A DNA stretch of 64,000 nt. It comes from Mariannaea sp. PMI_226. Taxonomy: Eukaryota; Ascomycota; Sordariomycetes; Hypocreales; Nectriaceae. The first letter of the stretch is position 1. Each line of letters begins with the position of its first letter. The notes beneath the pieces were generated by a model. The model was not told where the DNA came from. It ran no database searches and saw nothing but the letters and a program-made list of their open reading frames with translations. The translations under genes and the position numbers were made by a program. Of this stretch, positions 1 to 10,953 are shown one piece after another. The DNA lies in the NCBI GenBank assembly GCA_024336345.1, contig JANFOG010000002.1:496001-560000 (forward strand), in the 5' to 3' direction.

Positions 1-2778
1 CGGACTCGCGTTTCCATTGCTAACTAACAAGTGATAGATGGATGTAGAGGCTGCTCTGACTCTCAATCAGGGAGATGAGTGTCTCTTGCAGATCTCGAAG
101 TGAGACACTTGAGAAATGCAACTTGGTAACTCACGTAACGATCCTTGATATCACGCCTCGATTTCTCATGAAAATTAGATGCAGGGCAAAGTAGTGCCCA
201 TAATCTCAGCTCAGGGCAAATCTAAATAGATTAGTCGCGTGTGTGAAATGCATAGCTGTGCCGGCTTTTCGCATTCCTTCATAAAGAGAAGATTTCAGTT
301 CCAGCAGCTGCGTAGATCCTTTTCTTAAATCCATTTAAATTCTGTCAGTAATCGCAACCTAGCCTCAAATGATCGGCAGTCATGTCTTTGTCAGTCGCCC
401 GATCCACATAGCCCCGGCTGGCTGAAGGGAGAACACCACATCGTTGTCTGTAGTTCATGAACAACAACAAGAAGAAACAATGCAAAGCAAACAATTGGTG
501 CTTTCTTTTTCTTTCTAATTCATCTTACTAATAGAACGACCGAATAGTTCCCGTTCCATGTTACATCGGTAAATAAACCTTGCCATATCAATGGAACTAT
601 CGAGTTTAGAGAAATGCGTCAAGGACAGAGTGGTGACATGCCAGGAGAAACTGTATGGCCCAAGATTATATCAATCTCGGCTTCTACGGGCCACAAGGCC
701 CCCCGAAACAAGAATTGAGACAAACGTACGTACAGAATACTGGAAGACCGTCCCGTTGCTTCTAGCGGCCGTTTCCTTTCCTCTGGTCAGTTATTAGTAA
801 ATTGGCTTTGTTACAGAGCAGAACTTCATGTAGATGCAAATCTGCGGCCTCATCAGCTTCTCGAATGGGGAAGTGAGCTTTGATCACTAAGACTAGCACG
901 ATTCAAGAATGACTTTTACTGTGTTTTCGGTCTTATTCACCCCTAGAACTAAAGATCTAACTGATTTTACCTACACATGCATCTTGTATGCTATTCTCGC
1001 GTAGAAACGGGCATTCGGCTCCTCGGTGGTCCAAAAATAGTGACTTCAGGTTCGAATTGGCTTATGTTTTGCTTTAGTCTCTGACACACGATGTCCTTCT
1101 ACACCATTGACAACCTATTATGACAGACCGAGCACCCATGATTATGCCGTACTTGTCTGTGGCAACTACCGACAGGTATTAGAGATGTAGAAAATAACCC
1201 AAAGCTAACATTACGAATTCACGGAACCTAGGCGACGACTTGATGGGCCACCTTATTCATGGCGTGGATGATTACTTTACAGCCCATCCCATTGCTTCCT
1301 CAACCCAGGAATTTGTGAAGTCAAAAACGCTGCGATGTAAGATAGTGTCAGACTAAGACTTGTTGGGTAAGGGGATTAACAGTAGTAATGTAGATCATCA
1401 AGGGAGAGGGAAAGGGGGATATTTGCTTGAAGCACAGACTCGGGTTGGCCTCGACTTGACTTTGTGAGCTCACTGTCACTCCAAGGCATCGAGTTTAACT
1501 GGAACAGAAAATGGTAGCATGCTTAGTATTTTCCAAATCAGCATATCCATGTCACCAGGATGTGAATGAAGATGCATCCGATAACACACTGGCAAGTTGA
1601 AATTTTTAGACCCAGACCAGATATCATGTAACTGGGGCGGATCTCAATTCGATATGCTGAAGAACGGTGTCATGCTGATATCTAAGAAGCATGCAGCTAG
1701 CCAGCCACCTTCAATGCTCAGTATTTTTTTTAATTCATACATCGTATGCCGGCTAAATACGAGTTGTCATTCTTCGACAAGGCAGGCCTGATGGCCCGCG
1801 GGGCTGGTTAAATGAGGCGGTGTCTTGGTATTTGCAATCCAGCCAAGTCGTAATTTAGCTGAACAGAAGTTATTAGGAAATTCGGCCCCGATGATTGAAG
1901 GTTGTCTTTGAAGAAGGAAGAAGAAGATGCGAGGATTCTCTCCAATCAGTGAACATGGCTCAACAAGCGTCTACGAAGAACACAAAGGTCCTCATGTGGC
2001 CTCAACATGAAGGGAGAGAATCAGTTGTTCGAGAGGATGACACCCCCGAGGCACCTCCGTGCCAAAGTGACCACACACATGCCATTGTAGTGCCTCAGAT
2101 ACCTCGCATTACACATCATATTCTCTTTAGACTGGGGCCTTTCCTCTCGAGAAAAGCCGGATATCAGACATCGGCGACCCTCTTGTCATGGAATGAGTGG
2201 GTTCGTGTCTCATTCCCCTGGCTGTGCACGTCGCCCGCACATATCAATCATGCTTACTCGCCGTGACTTACAGGCTCGAGCCACCTTGGGACTTGTTCCT
2301 TGCTAGTTAGGTGATCGACGAAAAGGCGAAGGCCTGCCGTTGGAGAAAATAGTCCTTCATCAGTAGATTTTTCCGCAGGGCAATCTGCCGTAGAGGAGTT
2401 TACGGGCTCGCAAATACAGAACGGTTTACTCGTTGCTGTATCATTACAGGACTCATCTTCAAATACGGACCGCACTGAAGGCAACCTCGATCCGTCGGCT
2501 TAGGCCTGGAGGGGCGGGCGTTAACTGAATACTGTGTGTACATGACCTCGAAACGTTGTCTTCCTTGCCTGGCCCAAGCTGGTCGAAGTGCTCGATGTTT
2601 TGCCCGCCACATTTCGTCCGGTACTTACTTGTCTCTAAATCTGAAGGAACTGCGACATCATATATTCATATAGCTACGAAGCCCCGGCGATCTCTCTCGA
2701 TTGTGTTGTCGACTCTTGAACAAGGGCCCTCTTGGGGGATCAAGCGAACAAATTGCGGATAAGAGCAACTCATCGATC
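1..2778. other. Gene-free stretch at left edge
   Basis: No open frame here resembles a known family. The few frames of 60-125 codons lack codon bias, splice context or recognisable motifs. The last few hundred bases are presumably promoter and 5' leader of the rhodopsin-domain gene. I see no tRNA, transposase remnant or long repeat. Confidence 0.6.
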
Positions 2779-4087
2779 ATGACAACGAAAGACTTTGATC
2801 CTACTGCCAGCAATGCGCATATGGTATACGTTCCGGTAGCAATCTTCAGTATCTTGTGCCCGTCCTTGACAGCTACAAGAATATGGTCTCGACTTCGGAA
2901 GGGGGGCCAAGTCGGCGCAGATGATTATGCCATTGTAGCAGCTCTGGTAAGTTAAGACGAGATTCAAAACAAACGTTAATAGGACTGGAATATCCTGACA
3001 GTTTTGCTTCTCAAGATCTTTTCGCTCCTTTCTAGTGGAGTAGAAGTTGCTTGTAAGTGATTTCGACATTGAATGGACAAATTGACGTTGTGCTTACGCC
3101 GTGCCTAGCCTGCCATTTCGGATTTGGGCGACATGTACAGACGTTAGAACCGGAAGACATAGCGGAAGCTCTCAAAGTAAGCGATACTTGCCCCCTGGTC
3201 TAATAAATCATGACGATTTTCAATAACTGACGCGTAAATCGGGCTAGTTCTTCTATTTGTGCCAAATCACATACAAGGCATGCATCAACTTGACGAAGTG
3301 CTCGATCCTCCTGCTCTACCTTCGCATCTTCGGCAAGATTCGCTGGTTCAAGTGGCTCTGCAGAATCCTGCTTCTCATTATCTTTCTATACTGCGTCGCG
3401 TCCGTTATCGTCACTATATTCCAGTGTACTCCGGTGCAACGAGCATACAACAGGGCAATCGAGGGAACTTGCATCGACAGCGGCAAGTTCTGGTACGCGA
3501 ATGCCGGATTCTCGATCACCACGGACCTCGTTATCTTAGTCATGCCCATGGCACTTGTCTACCAACTCCAGATCCAGCGGGCCCAGAAGGTCGCGTTGGT
3601 AATTGTTTTTGCCCTGGGAGGGTTTGTCGTTATTACTTCATGTCTTCGAGTCACAACGATCAACATCGCGTCGACCACACACGATGTGACATATGATATC
3701 TCTTCGACAATGTGGACTATTATCGAGATGAACGTCGCTATCATATGTGCCTGCCTTCCAATGATCAGACCTATAATTGTGAGACTGTTCCCCAAGCTTA
3801 TGCCAAAGAGCAGCGGCAACAGCAACGAGCAGTCCGAGTCCGGGGATTATCTCAAGTCTCTTTCTCAGAGTCAATCAAGAGGAGACAAGAATGAGTGGGT
3901 TCAGATCGATGGCAACGAAGGAATCCACATGAATTCCGTAAAAAAATCTGGTTCCGCTTGCAGCAACGAAAGCATTCTGGAGACCACGGTGGAAAGCGGA
4001 CCAAGCAGCGCTGGAACGAACTGGACTATACAGCAAGGGGCTATTCAGAAGACAATGCAGTATAGCATTGAATATACTCAAAAGTGA
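2779..4087 (+). CDS. Rhodopsin-domain (SAT4/PTH11-like) seven-helix membrane protein
   Basis: Predicted 376-residue integral membrane protein of the fungal rhodopsin-domain family (PF20684, SAT4/PTH11-like). Proposed exons are 2779-2950, 3002-3052, 3109-3176 and 3248-4087, which together keep frame. Family hallmarks seen: an N-terminal helix ending in RIWSR, the DDYAIVAAL start of helix 2, the loop HFGFGRHV, then KCSILLLYLRIF, an FQCTPV loop, and CLPMIRPIIV near the end of the last helix. A polar tail of about 100 residues follows, probably cytoplasmic. The start ATG at 2779 is chosen because the family begins about 30 residues before the first helix. The first intron is uncertain: donor 2951 (GTTAAG) gives a continuous helix 2, while donor 2947 with acceptor 2982 would make a very short 36 nt intron. 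Members include orphan PTH11-like receptors, but no ligand can be inferred. There is no CFEM domain. Confidence 0.8.
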
Positions 4088-5818
4088 TTTGCTCTGATAG
4101 ACGATCTGAATGAGATTATCGGTGGGTGGTATTTTCAATAGAATATAGCTGCACCATTGGACGACCATTTGGCAGAAAAAATCTCCTTGGTTTAGAATAG
4201 ATGCCTGACCTCTGCAGGACTGGGTTGGGATGAATTGACATTGTCATTTAAGCAACTAAAATAAATTAAATACTAGAGAAACACAATATAAGAAAGGACC
4301 TTAACTAGGAATATATATATATGTATATATTCCGGGGGGGGGGGGGGGGGGGCAAGCGTGGATGCTGGATGTATGGAAAAGGGGGATTTGGGACGGGATA
4401 TCAAATCTGCTATCACGACTAGGCAACGAATAGAACTAGATAAGGGTAAGGTAGCCCTCTTAAAACAATTTGGGTTATCTATCAGCGGGTCGAATGGCCA
4501 GTTCAGGCATTCATTATGGAGGGACGCGTCCTGATTTCAGGCAGATGAGAATTTGCCTCTCGCAAATAAGGCGCTTCTTGCAATTGTGTGGTTCTGTTTT
4601 CTCGGCAATACGAGCCCTTGCTCTGACATGAGCCGGAGAGCTGTTTATGAAAGAAAAATTGCATTTGAAACATCTCGCCTGTGCAAACTTCAATAATGCT
4701 CGTGTCCGTTCCGGTACAAGGGAATCCGGTTGCATAATTAAGTCTAAATTGGAGCCTGGCAAACCTGGATTGCCTGGTCTGGGAACCCCTGCACTTCGAG
4801 ATCGACCACTAGTCACTCAGCCCAATCCTTACGACTTAATTAGTTGGTCCCTCGCGAGAGTGGGCCTCTTCGAAAATAGCCATCAGGAATGTGACAGTGT
4901 GACATGCGTGCTGTGTAAAGCTCTCAAGCTGCATGAACGGGGTATTTTTGAAGAGAAGCGCAGGTCGTAAAAGCTCAACGAATCATGGCCATCTCAGTTG
5001 ATGGAACCAGTGGGCATCACCGAGAGTTATGATACAGCTGAACAAGTCAAAGTCTGACATGCCCGAGTTGGCTGAAACGCCATGAGCACTGCTGGAAATA
5101 AAAAGGCGCATTTACGTACGTCAGTTGATGAGGTGTACAGGACCACAACAGTAAATAGGATATGAGAGTGAATGAAGTGCTGCCTAAGACTATTGTATCA
5201 GACAGCATGTTCTGGGCCTCTTTATTGCTGGGACTTGTACAGTACGGGGGCAAAAGTAAGGGACACTGCCTTACCTAACCATCATGTGACCAGACTGAGA
5301 GGCGAATCGTCTCCTAGATCCGGAGCGGGAATAGGATTTATCCGCTAGCATTCGTTCGTTGTGGTGTCATGCCAGCCAATAGGAGGCGTTGATCTTCAGG
5401 CAGCAGCATTCGGGACAGTCGCAAATCTATGAAATGACCGCAATGAGGCCGCGTCGCAACTCCGCTGCCAACAGGCACCGAAATAACAGCCCTTCATTAG
5501 TATCGGCGGTTTAACTTGCTTGACGGGCCGCGACCTTGCCCTTTTGCCTTGTTCTGATCTGCTGAAACCCCCAGCCCAGCCCAGTCCAGCCGCAGGAATC
5601 CCTTTTCGATTACCCTTTTTTGCATGCCGCTAACAGAGCGACACCAAATGCGCCAGCGTTAGCTGTTAGCTGCGCCTCCCTGTTGAGAACTCACCAATTG
5701 AGACTTCAGTACTCCCGCTCATTCACTTCGTGTCTGTGAAGGGTTACAGAACGCCCGAGTCCGACAAAAAGGCTCGCAATTGAAGAGGCGGGCTGTTGTT
5801 CAAGACTAATACAGTATC
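4088..5818. other. Intergenic stretch with G19 tract
   Basis: No supported gene. It holds the 3' flank of the rhodopsin-domain gene, an alternating TA run followed by an uninterrupted run of 19 G at 4334-4352, and the promoter of the HeLo-like gene. Close to that gene, at about 5570-5595, there is a CCAGC-type direct repeat. Confidence 0.6.
4334..4352. repeat. G19 homopolymer
   Basis: Nineteen consecutive G follow a (TA)-rich run. Exact length is likely to vary between reads and strains. Confidence 0.85.
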
Positions 5819-8800
5819 ATGGAGTCTTTCCTACCGCTGAGTGGCTTTCAGCTGCCCTTTCAGAAGCGACTAAGTCGGCTGTATAATGATACTAAAAAAT
5901 CAAGTGATTTCGTCAAGGAACCTATTCAACATGAAGAGGACCCTGAGATCAAGGGCTTGCATCGCAAGTTGCGTATTCAGAAAGACCGTCTCGTCAGTTG
6001 GGGGCTTGAGTGGTCTGACCCGACTCAATCTGCCGAAATTGATGAGTCTCTCTCGAAAGCCGGCTTGAGCGAGGTTGTGGGGAGTATCATGTCAACAATC
6101 AAAGATATCCTTGCAGAAGCTGAGCCTCTCTGGCTCAGTTCCAAGCGCATAATACACTCAAACACGACTTCTCAAGATACGAAGCCGCCTCTGGTTCAAT
6201 GGGACAGAGGCCGATTTGAAGATCTTGTAAATGATCTCACCACCTCCATTGACACCCTATATGATCTCTCACGAACACGCCTGTCTGGCATAACCCCTCG
6301 CAACAGGCCAACAAAGTCGCCATTCAAAGCTTCATTCAGCAGCTCTGACGACTTCCGCCCTTTTGAGTCAACGCGGATGCAGACTCCTCAACAAATCGAC
6401 CCTCAAACCTTGACTCATCTACGCCCACGGGTGGGCAACGATTCTCCCAACTCTCGCGAAGTGGTCTTCATGAGCAAGACAGCATATTCAGAACTTGCGC
6501 ATGGGACATCTCGGCAGCCATGGGCCCCATTGCTTCTAGAATATGCCACCTTCGACTCCATCTTTACCTCAACTGGAATCATGCCCCCGATGGATCGCTT
6601 TGAGAGGATGTCCTCTGGGTTGCAACAGGACCCCCAGAGATCTCCTGGCACTTGGACTGGTCTGCCTCGCCTTTTGGGATATTTTGAGGATATTGAAAAC
6701 TCTAGACTCGGACTTGTCTACAGATTTCCTCCATCCTTCAATGCGGTTTCATTCGAGCGCCTTACTAAAAACCCTCTTTATAACCTCCCGACCTTGGCTG
6801 ACCTTCTCTCCCGCCCCGATACGGAACCTAGGTTGGAAGCCAAGTTTAAGCTGGCTCACAATCTTGTCAACACGATTTTCGACATGCATGCCCGAGGAGT
6901 GACCCATGGAAATATCATTGACAGCAACATTTCCTTTTGCGACGCTGTGACAACGGAACCAAATGTCAGCAATGGCGAAGTGGATGTTCGACGACCTTTG
7001 GTATCCTCCTTCGACCTATTTCCCGACGACTCTCCTGGTCCAAAGCCTTCTCTCTACCGCCACCCACTTGATCCACGCAACACGCCATCGTCTCCTTTAT
7101 CTCGAAATAAAGACCAGCGAGTTCTGGACCTTTATTCACTCGCAATGATGCTGCTATCTATCGGACTGTGGACTAAACTTGATGATCTTGTTGCTGATCC
7201 CGTCTCGACATTTGTCCCAGAGTCGCTTCTCGAGCACCTTGCCCTTCGCTGCGGCACACTTTACATGAAGGCGGTTCAGTCCTGTTGGAGCGCTGTCGAC
7301 GATGAACTTGGAGGGCGATCGAGTGGGGAAACCTTACTTTCTGATGTGCAAGTCAGAGTCAGCCGATTCCTGGAGGCATGCTGCATCCTGGATGGAGTTA
7401 GTGGTCTTGAGGAAAGACTTGGTCAAGAGCCCCAGCAGCAGGCTAAACCAGCTCCTACAGTAGAAATTCAGCCTTTCGTTCATTCAGGCAAAGATATAAA
7501 GGATAGCAAAAATATGCAAGCTACCTCGAAGCCCTCCAAGGAGAAGCAATCACTTGCACATGGGTTACCCCCCTCGAAGGACATCAAGAAGGCAGAGCCA
7601 ACTCCAGATGTCGAAGGTACGTTGACAAACATTTCATGACATTCCTTAGCCCAGAGAACTAACAACATGTAGAAATTGTGACTGAGGATAAGCCCACAAC
7701 GAAGGAGGCCAAGTCTCGACTATATCCGCAGGTTCCCCTCCCCCCTGAAGTCGTAGATAGATGGAACAAGATCTTGATGCCCCAAATCAATCACGCCCTC
7801 CGCCACTTCTACCGCAAGCATCCCGAATCGGTGGAAATCTCCCTCGAGTCAATCGGACCAAGCCCACAAAAGACTCAGCCCACCGTCCTAGTCGTATGTC
7901 AGTCGGTTGGCAAGGTCCGCGCTATCCTTAACAAGAGACTGGGCGATCTGTTCGACGGCACCACTGGGTTTGCGCTGAAGGTTTGTCGAGGTCACGTCCT
8001 TCGGTCGAGGCGTCAGCCAAGATCTGTCTTGACATCCATGGTTCGAAGGAGTCAGGCCGATGGCTCTGTCGGCGACGGCAGTGCTGATGCTATAAACCCA
8101 GAGTATCAGCAAAGACCTACTAATGGGGCAAGCATCGGTGCCTGGATAGGTGATCGCCATCTTCCCCCTGTTAGCCTCGGTGGTTTGGTTATTATTGATG
8201 ATAAGGCCTACGGTATGACCGTCCATCACATGCTGGATGACCCCGATCGAGACTTTGGCAACGACGATACGTTACGGTGCAGTGCTATGCCTGACTTGGA
8301 TTGGTTCAGCGAGTCTGCAGAGGAGAGCGCCGTTGATGAGGACTTTTCTTACGAACTTTCCGACACCGAATCTGAGGCCTATTCTGACTCTGACATCACG
8401 AGTGATTATGATGACGATGAGGAGGATGATGATGAAGATGAAGAATACCAGGAACCTGGTGACATTCCAGGAGTAGAGCCGGGATGTGGCGATGGCTATG
8501 TCGTCACTCAGCCTGCTCTTGATGATGTCGAAGAAGGTTTCTACCCTGACCTCGAAACCGAAGACGAGGACCACCTTGACACCTATAGCCTTGGCGAGGT
8601 GTATGCATCAAGTGGTATTCGAAGAAAGCACGCAGACGGTCTCATCCATGAGGTCGACTGGGCCCTCTTCGAGTTCTCCGACACTCGCATGCCTGGCGAC
8701 AACGCAATCCCCCGAGCTCAAGACTCTGCATCGCTACGGAAGCTTGGCCCAGGTCACAAGGACAGTGCCGCTTTGCTGAGACCAACCACTGTTGCGCCTT

Positions 8801-9474
8801 CAACATCCCTGCCAGGAATGGAGGTGCAATGCATGGCTCGGACGAGTGGCCTGCAGACTGGCCACATTCTTCCCGCTCTCACCAGCGTCAAGATTCACGG
8901 CCGAGCTTCTCCTAGCCACACGTACCAAGTCACGAGCGCATTGCCATCACAGGATTCAGGCAAGCGGTCCGTGATGCCTCTTGGTATTCCTGGAGACAGT
9001 GGCGCATGGGTCATTGATCGACGACATGGGCAGCTTTGCGGACACGTGTTGGCTTGGAGTCAGCGAAAGCATGTCGCTTATATTTGCCCGATGGACGTGC
9101 TGCTCATTGATATTGCAGAGACTTTGGAAGCTCGCGAGATTAAGCTCCCAGGTGGTGAACCTGTTGTCACACTGAATCAGGAGCATCACAAATCCCACGA
9201 GGACCAATCATCCCGTCACCTAGACGAAGACCTTGATGACCTCGTCGAGGAAGAGCCGGAAGCAGAACCAGAGCTTCCTCCTCGACTGGTCATCTCTGGC
9301 CTCACAAAGGACCATGCCAGCCACCACCACTCGGACATTGCAAGCTGTAGCGCCAGTGACCGTGAATCGTCCAGCCCCATACGGCTCGACACATCGAGTG
9401 AGCTGGGAGGACTGACAAGCCGATTTGAGGAGATAAGCGTGAGTGGCAATTTTGGGATCGGTGTTAGTGGCTAG
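5819..9474 (+). CDS. HeLo-like / pseudokinase / trypsin-like protease fusion protein
   Basis: Predicted 1199-residue protein in two exons, 5819-7616 and 7673-9474, joined by a 56 nt intron with a clear CTAAC branch site. (1) Residues about 1-160 are helical and resemble HeLo domains, with RLVSWG at 57-62 inside a charged helix; the usual hydrophobic first helix is not obvious. (2) Residues about 215-500 look like the kinase-like region found in fungal HeLo proteins: HARGVTHGN around 363-365 replaces the HRD loop, the catalytic Asp and Lys are missing, and [15 protein letters not shown] at 437-451 matches helix F. It should be catalytically dead. (3) Residues about 600-1199 carry a chymotrypsin-order triad: His in VHHM (784/785), Asp in EVDWALF (928) and Ser in GDSGAW (1042). 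A very acidic insert lies between His and Asp. A role in regulated cell death or incompatibility is inference from the HeLo family. If the intron is retained, translation stops 7 codons later, leaving only parts 1 and 2. Confidence 0.75.
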
Positions 9475-9800
9475 TGGATGCGCGCGTACCTTGTAAAAGG
9501 CTTTTCGTTTCATCTTTTATTCATACATGCGTCCTTTTTTTTGTTTTGTTGTTAATGCTTTTTTTATCCGCTTGGCCTTGACTAAAAGGACTCGAGAGGA
9601 TTGGATACCCTGTTTGCTACAGAAGGAGTGGGAAAGTGGTGACTCTAGAAGACCTGGGAGGCAGATTATCATTATTATTATTATTGTGCTTCACTGCAGT
9701 CGGTATCTTTATAATGAGTATTTTATTTATTTGTTTATACTTTTTTTAAAGAAAAAGTCGCTGCTTGTGGTATGCTGAGATGGACTCCGATTCGACTCAA
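9475..9800. other. 3' flanks of convergent genes
   Basis: Converging 3' ends of the HeLo-like gene and the CCDC25 gene. T-rich, with an (ATT)n microsatellite at about 9671-9684. No coding signal. Confidence 0.6.
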
Positions 9801-10953
9801 CTACATGAAATCATCCTCCCAATTCTCATCTCGGTCTTGGTTGCTTGAGGCTGCCATGTTGTCCTCAGTGAACAGCTCATCGTAAGCATGGTCCTTTTGC
9901 CACTTCTTCTCCTTCCATTCCTGGGCTTGCTTGGCCTCTTCCTTTCGCTGTTCTCAGAGCATTAGTTTTTTTTCTTCTTCTTCCTTTCTTTCTTCTGCTG
10001 TTTCTCCTCCCCAAACGAAATCTTCAACTTTCAAGGACTCACCCTTTGTACCTGAGCAGCTTGGTCCCTCTTTCGAAGCTCCCTAAGACGGTCGTCTCTT
10101 TCCTGCTTCAGGTCTGGCTTTTTCTCCACCTTGGTCTTGTTCAGGCGGTTGACGATGGGGTTTTCTCGTTGAGGTACGAGGATCCTCTTGACCTGTAGGA
10201 TTACTGCGTTAGCGGATGTTGTACGCAGAACCTAAGACCCCCATCTTCCCATTTTCTGCAGCACAGGGTGGGCAAAAGCCGGGGAGGGAGAGGTTGGTTG
10301 GTGAATGGTATTACCTTGCGCTGGTCGTGGAATCCAACCTGGCCAACCTCCATGCTGCCGTCTTTCTTCAGGTTAGACCATGGAGTGTAAATGATTGTGA
10401 TGTTGTCTTTCTTGTTTCCTGTGTTATTGGCACCCCATCTGTCAGTATCGATCCGAGGTTGAAGAAGTAAGTAAATGGGATGGTCTGGTAACAATACCCT
10501 CAATAGAGTTGGCTTTGGTCAGCTGGGCAAGATCCATTACCAGGTCTTCTGGTAACGAGTCCCATTGCTGGCCCTCCGTCATCCGAAGGTAAATATGAGC
10601 ACTAGAGAGCTTATCCACGTGAAACTGTAAATATATACATCTATGAGTTAGTAGTTCAACTTCCCCATGTGCCAAATGCGTTAAAAGTCGTTTAATCTCT
10701 CACCCTACACACTCTGTCAGATTCTTGCCTCCAGTTTAATTTGTATTGTATCACACAACTGGGAAGGAAATTTCGTACCAGACGTCTTCCTCCCAGCCGA
10801 ACTTGATCAGATCCTCATCTATTATAGTTTCAGCTAGGCGTAACATAGTCAATGGGAAATCCCCAGGACGGCATGCGTACTCTCAAACTTGTCCTTGCCA
10901 ACGTAGACGAAGCCGGCCGGCTCGACGACGTTGGATGTGAAGTAGTAGACCAT
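9801..10953 (-). CDS. JLP2: CCDC25/Jlp2 homologue (NFACT-R domain)
   Basis: Predicted 213-residue protein matching human CCDC25 and yeast Jlp2 over its full length; these are short proteins built on the NFACT-R (DUF814) domain found in ribosome quality-control factors. Exons on the minus strand: 10953-10881, 10818-10779, 10704 (one base), 10624-10498, 10418-10315, 10192-10043, 9947-9801. Diagnostic blocks: MVYYFTSN, KFENEDLIKFGWEEDVW, FHVDKLSSAHIYLR, LTKANSIEG, TPWSNLKKDG and VGQVGFH. The C-terminal half is a charged coiled coil ending EDDFM, as in human EFM. The single-base exon at 10704 is needed to complete the Trp codon before FHVDKLSSAH. Without it the conserved frame is lost, and both flanking introns have good donors, branch sites and acceptors. 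The family is cytoplasmic and probably RNA or tRNA binding; its exact role in fungi is not settled. Confidence 0.9.
10704..10704 (-). other. JLP2: Putative single-nucleotide exon of the CCDC25 homologue
   Basis: Read on the minus strand, one intron (10778-10705, 74 nt) starts GTACGA and has a CTGAC branch 14 nt before its TAG acceptor. A single G follows. A second intron (10703-10625, 79 nt) starts GTGAGA, has an ACTAACT branch and ends ACAG. The lone G completes TG|G, the conserved Trp of DVWFHVDK. A stop or frameshift results if it is skipped or if other nearby AGs are used. Confidence 0.7.

Noticed and set aside
7678..9474. Protease part as a separate gene
   Set aside because: No ATG precedes the conserved start in this frame, and a consensus intron joins it in phase to the upstream exon. 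Not fully excluded without RNA.
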